The notes below the pieces were generated by a model. The model was not told where the DNA came from. It did not search any database and saw only the letters and a program-made list of their open reading frames with translations. From Paraspadella gotoi (Eukaryota; Chaetognatha): DNA of 64,000 nt. The position numbers and the translations under genes were made by a program. Of the stretch, positions 12,350-23,600 are shown one piece after another (position 1 is the stretch's first letter; every line of letters starts with the position of its first letter). The DNA is taken from NCBI GenBank assembly GCA_051294375.1, contig CM119263.1:14869574-14933573 (forward strand), read 5' to 3'.

Positions 12350-14567
12350 ATGGAGTCGAAATCGGAGCTGCCCTTCCGGGCACGCCCCTTCTACGAGCGA
12401 TCCACTCTCGTCACCTTCGTCGTCCTCATGATCTGCGTCATCTTGACGCTTCTTCTGACGCTCGTGGCCGACTTCGCCCCCTATTGGCTCTCCGTCTGGC
12501 GAGTACCGTCCACCTTCAACAAGCTGGGTCTCTGGTGGTTCTGCATCTACGGATACAGGTTGGAGGGAGAATTTAAGGCTGGAGTGAAGACACTGACTGG
12601 CGGACGAACTTAATACGTGAACAGAGATTGAGGAAGTGAAAAAGGTTACATGGTCAAGTTGTGAAGCAATTTTCATAGAATTGACCTTCAGGCACGCCGC
12701 AGTGCCGTCGAGGCAGGCCACCTCGCGGCCCAGAGGCGCCTCGGTTTCGTTTGCTCAAATATTGATTTCATTTCCTTCCGTTTTTTCTGATCAGACGTTC
12801 CGTTCGGCGCGGAACTACTTTTCTTCTCTCTCTCTCTCCCCGAGGCGGCGCATTAATACCGATATTTTTTCCCCCGTCCCCCAGAGATCCTCGCGCGTGG
12901 TGGGGAAAAGTCTACGCGGGATGTTGGTGGTATTTCTCGCCTTATTTGGACGAGATTCGCGATCAGGCGAGTAATATTATCTTTTTAAAGGTTGAAGTTT
13001 AACGACGAGGAATATTTCTCTTATCTTTCTACGTTCATTCTTGTTTTTTACTGTTTCTTTGAAGACAACAGCAGTGGTTAAATAGAAAAATAGATGGGAG
13101 ACAAAAAACACAAGAAATAAATACCTAGAGATAAATACAGACGCTCTCTCTCTCTCTTTACCTCGCATCTCCTCAATCTGTTCCAAATCCATCTCCCAAC
13201 TCCATCCATTCCCCCATCCATTCCCTACTCTTTAAAGATCGCGCCGGTGTGGTTCCGCGTCGTCCAATTCTGCGTCACCATCAACATCATCGTCGCTATC
13301 GTCGCCCTCGCCGCTCTCGTCGTCTTCTACTTCGCGCCCAAAAAGAGGTTCCTCCTCAGAATCTGCGGCGCCTTCTCGGTCGCGTCATGTGAGTTTTGCT
13401 CGTCGTCCTCGTTGTTGTCGTTGGAGATGATGATTCTCAAACGTCAATGACCCTCGCTTCGGGCAAGGGTCGAGCTTTTTTTGCTCCCTTCGTTCAAGTT
13501 AAGAGGATCAACGAATTAGACTTAGAAGTTGGAAGAAAACAGAATAAACGAGGCGGTTAACGCACGAGAATTCTAGGTCCTCGTGACTTTCAAAATCCCT
13601 CTATATGGATTTATTACGTATTTATACGAGAAATCGATGAATATATTTTTCACAACGCTTAGTTTTTAATATCGTTATTGTGTTTTCTGCCAGGTATCCT
13701 CATGACTCTTGGCGTCGTTATCTTTGCGGCAAACGGAAGGAACGAAGGATGGATGCCGCAACCTGATCAAAACAGGTGAAACTGTTGAAGAAAATTTGAA
13801 TCTGTAAAAAAAAAATATATACTAAAGTTTCCCTTTAACAGTATATCAAAAATATATGGTAAAATGAAAACTATATTTTAAATAAAACCAATAATTGAAC
13901 CGAAACGGAACCACCATCAGATTCGACTGGGCCTTCGGCTTTGCCGGCCTCGCCTGTTTTACGTCTCTCTTCTCCGCCGTCATCTCCTTCGTTTACATCC
14001 GGTGGTTGGATTGGATGGAGGCGGAGATGCAAACGGCCTACGATCGATTGGAGGAGACCAAGTCCCCGATTTCCGACGGTGGGTTGCGTCGCACCACTGT
14101 GGATTTTTAAACTTTGGTGCAAAAAATAATATCGCCGTCATCACTGATTTATGGCGCGGTTTTTAAAATCTATTATCGTTCTCTTTTCTACTTAGCCTAA
14201 TATACGTACAGAAGTGGAGAGCCATCAGGACCGCCTGTTCAAGCGCGCCGATTATTCTCGCTAAACCCCCTTATCCCCGCCTCTATTTGCAGAGCCCGAG
14301 CTCCACGCCTTTCCCGCGTAGTCTAGTGAATCGCGCGAGGCCAAGTCCCGCGCCCTCGTCGCCCGGTGCCAAGCCCCGTCGCCCGTTAAAGTTCCGTTGC
14401 CCTCCACTCCCCCGCGCCAGTCGCCCATTCGTGACCCGGAATCCGCGACGTCGACGACGATTGGTTCGCTTCGAGAGGACATGGAAGCGTCGACCAATCA
14501 GAGCGGAGAAGTCGATCGCGCGCCCGAACTCGAATTCGACGACGAGGCGCTCTTGACGAAAGCTTGA
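12350..14567 (+). CDS. Claudin/PMP22-type four-pass membrane protein
   Basis: Core exons in phase: 12350-12558, 12692-12743, 13238-13388, 13694-13775 and 13921-14078, all GT-AG. The protein has a short cytosolic start, a first membrane segment (about residues 22-43) and a first extracellular loop with the claudin-family signature (W, then GLW, then C: PYWLSVW ... GLWWFC). Three more membrane helices follow. The family builds or modulates cell-cell junctions and membrane contacts. The last exon is ambiguous: acceptors at 14212, 14293 and 14374 all join in phase, giving short tails (stops at 14262-14264 or 14319-14321) or a Pro/Ser-rich acidic tail ending at 14565-14567. The last looks most protein-like but has a weaker acceptor. 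Length is 226-281 residues, normal for the family. The 52-nt second exon is needed to keep phase; the claudin call rests on topology and the signature. Confidence 0.72.
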
Positions 14568-14689
14568 ATTAATTTTTCAATGTGATTCGGAGGGAGCTGC
14601 TTGGTTTCCTTTAAATGCCTTATAAGTTTTAGTTAAAACGTGACAACCTCCTATAATTGTGTTAAGTTAAGATCACGCTATTCACAACA

Positions 14690-14695
14690 AATAAA
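14690..14695 (+). promoter_or_regulatory. Candidate polyadenylation signal of the claudin-type gene
   Basis: AATAAA about 120 bp after the most distal candidate stop codon. Plausible by position only. Confidence 0.4.
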
Positions 14696-16340
14696 CAGAC
14701 TACCTATGATTCTAACAATAATTATTATTAAAAAATGGCAATCATTTGACTTGCACCTGATTTTATTCGGAAAACAGACAGTTAAAATGTAAATTTAAAC
14801 TTCTTGCTTTCGATCTTTTCATTTTTAACATCGCCCGCAACTTCGATTTGGGACTTGGAAAATGCGACTAAGGGTTGTCTTTACTTTTTGATTGTAAAAG
14901 GGCCTTGTCCTTATGAAGGGATTTGTCCACTACCGATTCACTGATCACGCGGCTGTAAAACTTGTAAAATGTACATAATGAGTATTTTCTCTATCTGTCT
15001 ATACGGCACAGTATTTCAATGTATAAATCGTTTAAAATTTTGCAGAATAGCCGAAAAAATATTTTGAATTGATCAAACATGACTTTTCTTGGGTTCCTTA
15101 TACTTTTTTATGGTATTCAACCGGTAAAAACTAGTCAGATAAGATTAGGATCGAATGAAAAATTACGCAGCCGAGAAAAAAGCTTGTCACAAACATAATT
15201 CTAATTTGGCCTGCTCATTGTTTACTGTCCCGAAGGCGGTTTTGAAAAAGCTTGCTCCTTTTGTAACGAAAAAAAGCATTTTCTCTCAGGTCCCAAAAAA
15301 AGCTTGGAAATTCCTTGGTTGGAGACCACTTAGGCTCTAATTAGCTTTCGGGGAATTTCGCCCCGAGCCAACCGATGCGGGTTACACGGATTTGATTTTG
15401 GAACCTGCATTGAAATCAAAACAACAACGACCCGCCGTCGGCTTTTTAAACTGAAGCAATAAATGTTAACAACTAATCCAGTGGGTTTTTTATTCGGTTA
15501 GCACACGAATCTTACAGGCATCGCGTCGGATAAACTGATATCTTAAAATTTTTTTTAATTGATAAAAATTGAACGGTTGAACTGAAGTGTTTTTCTTTCA
15601 TTCTTTTTTTTTTAAGAGATTAGTCACGAAAGCGAAACGAGACTCGGGGAACTAGAAAAACAAATAAAAAAATAATAATAAAGAAAGAAGAGAAAAACCC
15701 AGATAAAAAACTCTCAATCAATCGCGTGAGTCTACCTTTTTCTCGTTTTTAACTCGGATCTTTTTTTGGTTTTTTTTTTTGTCAGTAGGTTTTGCTTACC
15801 GTAGATTCCCATCAAATTTCGTGTTTTCCCATTCTTCCCAGCGTCAATTAAAACGAGAGAGGGCAAATCCTCGACACGAAAACAAAACGTTTCGTTTTGC
15901 TTTTATCGAAAATGTAATTTTTTTTTTCAAGACCGTTCCCCGTTTCAAAGACTGTCCACTGTCCAGCGGCTGAGGATTGTAATTTTTTAAAACACCATTT
16001 TTTCGTTCGGTCGCCTTAGACAGGCGAGCTTCTTCGTCCTTTACATGTTATATGATCTTTATAAGTAAAAAAAAAAAGAAGATAAAAACAAAATAACTGT
16101 GGTTTCATCGACATTCCGGGAAAGATTTAGAGATCAAAAAAACGAAAGGAAGGCCCCGTATGTATTTAAAAGAGTCGGGAGACTATGAGTTCCGATCCCC
16201 CGTTCCGACGTTATTTGCTCCAATAACAAGATCATTCGAAGAGCTTCTCCGACTTTCTTCGGCAAATTTAAGGTGAAAAAAGCTTCAATAATAACCACAA
16301 AAAAAAAAAAAAAAAAAAGCGAATCGAAGTAAAACAAACT
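14696..16340. other. Intergenic spacer between the claudin-type and Ras genes
   Basis: Mostly AT-rich with short open frames (15155-15340, 15779-15973) that show no domain or splice logic. A 3' UTR and the Ras promoter/5' UTR must lie here. No TATA box or other motif is clear enough to call. Confidence 0.5.
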
Positions 16341-17529
16341 ATGTCCGGTCGATCCTCGGTCAACGATCTTCCGCAACACCGAGTCGTCGTCGTCGGCGCC
16401 GGCGGCGTCGGAAAGAGCGCCATCACCATCCAACTCGTCCAGAATCACTTTGTCGAATTCTGGGATCCGACGATCGAGGATTCCTACAAGAAAACGGTGG
16501 GTCTCCAGGACTGCGAAGAGGCGTCGCGGTGGGGCAACGGGTCTAGGAGACTTTATAGTTCTCTATCTGTCGATTGCAGACAAATCTAATTGGGTCACTA
16601 TTCAATATTCATAGCAAAATGAATTTAGCATGAGGCTGTTATAAATAGTTGTACGTAAAAAAAGGTTTCACAATTGTTAAGACAAGAGATTTTAAAAGAT
16701 TTACCACGAATATTAAAGACGAAAGCATCCATTACCAATTAAAAAAAAACTTCTCCACTCAATAAGGTACTCGTTGACGCGGAACCCCTCGTGCTCGACA
16801 TCTTGGACACAGCGGGTCAAGATGGTTACAGGTGAAAAGACTAATAGATGAGCACGAAACGATCGATACTTATTCTAAATCCAGCCATTTAATTAAATGA
16901 TTGTACATCGCACAAGTCAATGCCTCATATTGACCCCAATATTGAGCGCCGAATAATTTACCCTCCCCCTTTTCCAGCGCCATGCGTGAGCATTACATGA
17001 GATCCGGCGAAGGATTTCTCGTCGTCTTCGATGTGACAGACGGAAAATCCTTCAGCGACGTCGCCGAATATCGAGAGTCCATCCAAAGGGTCAAGGACAG
17101 GAACGAGGCGAGCTAAACGAAGATTTTAACTAGAAATAACCCTCAAATTGCTTCATAAATTAAATTAAATGACAATATAAAATAAGAGTCAATTCGCCGA
17201 ACAGGTTCCAATGGTTTTGGTCGGTAACAAGTGCGACTTGCACCATCGGGTCGTCGACTTTAAAATGGCAAAAGAGGTAAAAAAATGAAAGAAAGTTGGT
17301 TTTTCATTAAAGCGTTTACGATTTAACTGTTGACTTATACCAGTTGGCCGAAGAGTTTGGTATCCCCTTCATCGAAACTTCGGCGAAGACCCGACAGGGG
17401 ATCGTCGACGCATTTTTCACCCTCGTTCGAGAAATCCGAAGAATGGCGGAGGAAGAGAGAAAGAGGAGGAAGATCACGCAAAAAAACAAAAGACTTGATC
17501 GGGTCAATCAATGTTGCAACGTCTCCTAG
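16341..17529 (+). CDS. Ras-subfamily small GTPase
   Basis: Five exons in phase: 16341-16496, 16767-16831, 16978-17107, 17205-17276 and 17344-17529, giving 202 residues. G1 is GAGGVGKS, switch I is [11 protein letters not shown]3 is DTAGQDGY, G4 is NKCD and G5 is ETSAK. The C-terminus is polybasic and ends CCNVS, a CaaX box (CNVS) with an extra cysteine, so prenylation and plasma-membrane attachment are expected. The protein would cycle between GTP and GDP to drive effector kinases. Exon 3 ends at a GC donor (GAG then GCGAGC). This is required because reading on meets a stop, while skipping to GTTCCAATGG gives the normal Ras sequence [18 protein letters not shown]. The Gln equivalent to Ras Gln61 is kept. 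The usual switch I tyrosine is Trp. Length and motifs leave little doubt about the family; M-Ras, R-Ras or classical Ras cannot be separated by eye. Confidence 0.95.
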
Positions 17530-17603
17530 CTTTATTAATATCGCCCAATTATAAGTTTTAATATTATTATTGCTACTGTGATCGCTACTAATTTTATCTT
17601 GAA

Positions 17604-17609
17604 AATAAA
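17604..17609 (+). promoter_or_regulatory. Polyadenylation signal of the Ras gene
   Basis: AATAAA 75 bp after the Ras stop and before the stop of the convergent gene. Confidence 0.6.
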
Positions 17610-17680
17610 AAAAAAATAAAAAAATCGATTACAAACTTTTATATTTTTTACGAACAAGAAAAACGTGTGACCCTGAAGAC

Positions 17681-17686
17681 TTTATT
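17681..17686 (-). promoter_or_regulatory. Polyadenylation signal overlapping the macro-Roc-TIR stop codon
   Basis: On the minus strand the last codons read GAA GAA TAA followed by AG, so AATAAA overlaps the stop codon itself. If used, the 3' UTR would be only tens of bases and end before the Ras 3' end. Confidence 0.5.
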
Positions 17687-20600
17687 CTTCGAGATCCAGC
17701 TCGCACAACTCCTTTAACAAGGATTGTTCCAAAGGAGAAGCGAAGGACGACTGCGCGGATTGGCGCTCAATCACTTTGGCATTACTCATGCGCTCTACAT
17801 GATCGGGACACAACCACAGAATTTTCCCGGAAGGCAAAAGGCATCTCTTGAGGCTCAGTTCGTCGCCGCGAATCTGCAGTGCTCTGACCGCGAGTTGCTG
17901 CACGTCATGATACGAGTCGATGAGGGTCTCCGAGTCTCTCTCCATCGTGGCTTCAATATGGCTCACGATAAACTTTATGATTTTGTTGAAGTCCTCAGAA
18001 TTAACGACATTAATTCCTTTCGCGTTGGCCTTTTTCAAAATTTTCCAGACCATGGAAACGTAAAACGAATGCTGTTGAAGGAATCTCTGAAAAGTTACGC
18101 CCGGCAAAATAACCTCGTTATCAACGCTGCAATAATGCCATCCATCCTCGCTCTCACACAAAAATTTGACGTGAACCGCGTCGTCGTAGGTTGTTATGTC
18201 GACGTCAGTATCGAACGAGGGTAAATCCGGAATTATTAAACGAGGGGTCGGATTCCCGGCGTTATCTAAACGTTTGCCTATTTCTGAAAGTTGTCTTAAC
18301 AGTTGATGTTGCAGCAGTAATGTTTTTTCTTTGAGGTGATGAATTTTGTGAGGACTATTTGGTTTTTTAGCAGTGAAATATTGTTCATGATACTTTTGAG
18401 CTAGGTCGAGCACCTCCTTAAGTTTAGAGTCATTTTTTGATTTCAAGTCAAAAATAGGAATGTTTGCCCTCGTTATAAGCAAACCTACTTCAGAATATTG
18501 CCATTGACTTTTTTCAGATGCCCCAACTTCGACCACAATCATTGGCTTTCGTAGTACAACAGAAGCAAACCTGAACTCCATGATACAATTTTTAGAATTT
18601 GCGTATTCATCTGAGATGCAAACAACAATAAAGTTCGATTTTCTCAGGCCTTTAGCAATTTCCTCAAACAGGGCACCTCTGTCTATTTGCTCAATATCAA
18701 GCCACGTCGATATCCCAATACTCTCAAGATAGTTTTTCAGTTCTCTCGGATCTATCCATCCAACAGCTCCATCAATCATTTGCAAGTTGCTGCTATTAAC
18801 AGCTTCTTTAGAATTAGACCAACAGTATGAAAGAAAACAAACAGAATCGCATTGATTCTGCGATTTTCCAGCGAGTAAACGAAGAATCTCTTCCAACTTA
18901 TTTTGAAGCAATGAAAGCTCACTTAAGTCAATATATAAATCGGTACAGTATCTACTTATCAGGGTAGATTCTTTCCACAGCTTACTTTGTTCTAAAACTA
19001 ATAAGACAACAGGAATATTGAGCATTTCCAATATGGCGAATAACTTATTACATTTTAAAATGTCCATAATGAAATTATCTGATATAAATAATAATATTTG
19101 CTCCAGGGTCACGTCTGAAGCTTGAACATCATCAAGCAGGCAAGTATTATATCCATGGTCTTTTAAATAGTAATTAACATACTTAATCAAACTTTGATTA
19201 TCTATTTCAATGAGGAAATCTTTTTCACAGAAAGCTAAACATAGGGGTTTGGAATGATCAATATCTATAGTGCCAAGTTCCTCCATTCCATTTTTTAACT
19301 GAAGATAAACTTGATAATTATAGTTTAGGTCTGCTGGAAGATTATTCAGTATGCAATCCACTGGGACAGCATGGAAATTTGCTCTACATTGAATAATAGG
19401 AATCTTTTTTTTCGATGCCTTTAAAATAGTTGATGCATAAAAATAGTCTGTGTCAAGAGAATCTTCTTCTAGACATGCTAAACACTGAATAGAATAATCA
19501 AACTTTATTCCTGGAAAATTTGTTTTGACTAATGTTTCGAGTACTTCATGTACTAAAAAGCTTATATTATCTGGTTGAGAGCCAATAGCTTTCAAACATA
19601 TTGTTTTCATTGTTTGTTTTTGTAGAATCCCTCTTTGTCCATGTTTTATCAATAAGCAACCATATTTCCAAATATTAGTACTATCACAAAGAGAATGCAA
19701 GCGAACTTGCAGTCGATTAAATAGACCAGCAGGTATATATTCAAATAAATAACATGTCTTACAAATTAGTTCATCACCTTTTTTGATGTCAAATTCTTTA
19801 ATTAAAATTGGTTCATCTTCAGACATTAAACAAGGCACAATACTATAATTATAGTCTGGCAACGGGAAGGTCAAATCAAACTCTTGAGTTAAATTCAATA
19901 GCCAAGTATGCATTTCAGTAGGGTAATCTTTCCAAATCTCCTTTAAATTTTCATAGTAAAGTATTCCTGTTCGAGCACATTCAGAAAAGTTTTTCACTGA
20001 TATCAAACATTTCATAACATTAACCAGCCATTGAGGATTAGTTATCACAAATTTTCTCAGAGCAAGTGAATTGAAGTGTTGAATTGATCCAAGCTCATGA
20101 AGAAATTGCGTAGCATTGAACACTGATTCACATGAAACTAGACCTGCATTGTTCCCAAACTCAACAACTTCCTCCCATGGTAAGAAAGGTTTATTGCAAG
20201 AGATTAATAATTCTTCCAAAGCAAGCCAGGTTTTTGGGATTTTTTCCTTCATATATGGCTCATCTTTTGCCCTTTTAACTATAGCATTCTTCAATATTTC
20301 TAAAGATGCATGATCTTCAATGCTATCTACATAATAAAAGCCAACAATTTGTGGGAAACGATTTTTTAAAGAATTTTCTGGAATGGAAAATCGAGAAACT
20401 TGATTTTTGTGTGTGCCAACGATAAAAACAGGGGAGTGAGGTGCATGGCTATAGATTGAGTTAATCCAAAATTCAACACCAGCATACTCATGGCCCAAAC
20501 GAACATTCCAAAGTAACAAATATACTGCTCGAGATGAAAGAAAAAACTGATGAGTATTATAATATAATGACTGCCCCGCAAAATCCCAGGTGGCAAATTT

Positions 20601-23600
20601 GATGTCTTGAATATTCCAGTATTTAATAGAAATTCCATCTGTCAAATTTGTTTTCAGATCATTTTTACCAATGAAGGCATTAAGAAGTGTTGTTTTTCCA
20701 CTTCCACCCAAGCCTACTAACATCAGTTTGGTTCGAGAACATTCTTCTTCACCAGCTTGAAGGCCCTTTAGGAATCCAATAATTGTTGTAAGACCTTTTA
20801 TACTTACTTCTCTAGGAGGGCATACAAGGTTTATACAGTTAACCAAACTAAGTGATTTTAAATTGAATTCTCCGTAATTTGGATCTATTTTGGTCAAATA
20901 TGGATTGTTATCTAAGTTCAGCTTTGTTAAAAAAGTCGATTTTATGAGCGGTAAACATGTTATTGCAGAGTTACCCAATGATAATTCCTGAAGACACTTT
21001 AGTTTGATAAAACTTTTGGGTATTTCTTTCATTCTATTTTGTAATGATCTTTTAAAAATTATTACACTTAATTTAGCAACACAATTGTATTCGGAAACTT
21101 TCTTCAAATCATTCTGAGTTATCAAGTCAATAAAATTTGGGTCCATAGAATCAAAAGTACCTGTTTTAATTGCTTCCATATCATCGGTATTTAATAACCA
21201 AGGCACATTGCTGTAGTTAAACTTTTTAAGAGGAAGTTTCCCAAAAGATGAAGGAAAAAATGTACATAATGAATGCTGCATATCTAAAATGAGCAAATTT
21301 AAGTTACCAATTGATTCCGGAAGAGATGATATTAATGTATCACTAATCTTTAACTCTTTTAAAACCTTCAGCCTACCTATATCATTAGGCAAAGCTTTTA
21401 GTGGATTGTTATGAACTTTTAGTATTTTGAGATTACTACAATTTATAATATCACTGGGTAAATATTCAAACTTATTATTACCTAAAAATAAAAATTTCAA
21501 TTTGAGACAATTTCCTATTCCAGATAAATTATCTAGAAGGTTGTTACCAAGACTAAGTTCAACAAGATTAGGATAAAACCCATCAAACTGACTTAAGCAG
21601 TTTTGATTATATTGAAGCGAGATTATATGCTCATGGTAAGCATTTAACAGTGTTGTAGGAATATGCTCAAGCTGCTTATTTTGTAAATTCACATTACAAT
21701 GAGAAATGCAATTAATGTTATTTCCATATTGTGACCAGGTATTATTGTCGCTTAAACTAGTATTTATTTCTTCAGTAAGTAACGTTTTTGAATCTTTAAA
21801 GTCACTTGGAAAACAGTTCATGATTTGAGGTTTGTATTGAACTGTTGACAAAATACAGCTTGCAATGAATATATTGATTTTTTGTTGTATTGATTCTACA
21901 CTTGATGTGTCCCCAATCTCTATGTAATTGTTATCAATAATTGTAAAATTTGACCGTCTACAACTTGCTAAGAGACAGTGAAACATAAATGGTAAAAGCT
22001 GAGTAAAGGTTAAGTCATGCGAAAAAGGGCTTTGATGGACCAAATGAATCATATTAGATGTTGAACATATTACATGTCCAAAAAGTTCTTTTGATTCATA
22101 TGTTGTCGCAAGATTTATTACTTCTGGGAAAAATATACAAGGATTTCCATGGCGCCTTTGGTTAAACTTAAAATAAGCTTTAATTCTTTGCTGAGTTAAC
22201 TGAAGAAGTCTGGAAACTTTAAAAAGATTATTAACAACAAGAACATCCAATATTGGTAGGGAACGGTTTGTTTGTTGCTCTGTAAATAATTCATAGGGCA
22301 CTGGAATACTGCTTGTATTTGTTAAATATGAGCTTGGGTTTTTGAAATATTTTTCAACAAGAATATTTATCCCGCACTCAGATTGGTACCAACCACAAGG
22401 ATGAATTTTGGTACTTGTACATGAAAATTTGTAGGAATCTTTAAGTGAGTCATCATCAGACATGACAATAATTTCATTTTCTTCTTCTATAGAGATTATT
22501 GTTGCTGGACTAACTACCAAAGTATTATCATTTATGCAGAATTCCACTTCTAGTTTACAGTTAAGGCAATTATCCCATTTGTACTCAAAACCATCACAAA
22601 ATTTTGGTAAGACCACCTTTTTCTTATGTTCAGAGATTTTTAAATCGTCAAATATTGAGCTGCATATTTTTAATAAAGGTTCTGAATTAAGTGCTAACCA
22701 TTTCTGTTTTTCAGGCTCCGTTTTGATGAGAAACTCCACGGAGTTATTGCCTGAAGCATAACTGTCACCAATTTCAATTGTTATGTTTTCTGTTTTAATG
22801 GTAGTACCTAACTTAAGAAATGTACTAATTGGGCGACTATTATGGAAAACCGGAATAGCAAGAGATGGTGCTTTTATAAGAGAAATTTTGTCAAATATTT
22901 CAGTGGAACTTTTATCCATATCAAAAAGAAAATGATAATTATCCCATTTAACTTTAAAAGAGGCTTTCCTCTCATAAAGTTTTTTACTGCTGTTTTTTTG
23001 CTCATGTAAAGCAAAAACCAATTTTAGTTTAGCTGATGTGTCTGAAGAGTCTTGCTCTTGAATATTTGGGTAAATAGATATCATTATTTTTACTACGTAC
23101 TTACTAAATGCACCATCAGTAAGCTCAAAAACAGCTGTTCGAATGGAATCACTTATGACGTCAATGTCACCCTGCTTTAAAAATTTGCACATACCATTTT
23201 CATGAACAACTTTAATGTTAAGCAAGCTGTTATAAATGGCTAACCGGAAAGGGATATTTCTGGTGATAATTATTTCAACTTTACTTCCATCTCCAGGAGT
23301 TAAGGGACTTAAAGGTAACAGTGGAAAAGTATTAAAATTATATTTAGGGTAGATGCAAATATGCTGATGAAGAAAAATAGGTTTTATAGAACAAGCTATT
23401 CCCCAAAGCTCTAATGCTATATGCTCAGAAATGTGTGGTAAGTATTTTAATTCATTAGTTGGCTCCAAATACATTCCATCAAAGTTAACATATTCTTTAA
23501 AAATTGAAAAATCATTACAAAAATGTCCAAGGCGCTCAGAATTTGATATAGCGATATAGGCAGAAGTTTTAAGCATACAATGCTCCAAATATAACTGAAA

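Noticed and set aside
17724-18224. 166-residue plus-strand frame inside the macro-Roc-TIR gene
   Set aside because: Shadow of the opposite-strand coding exon.
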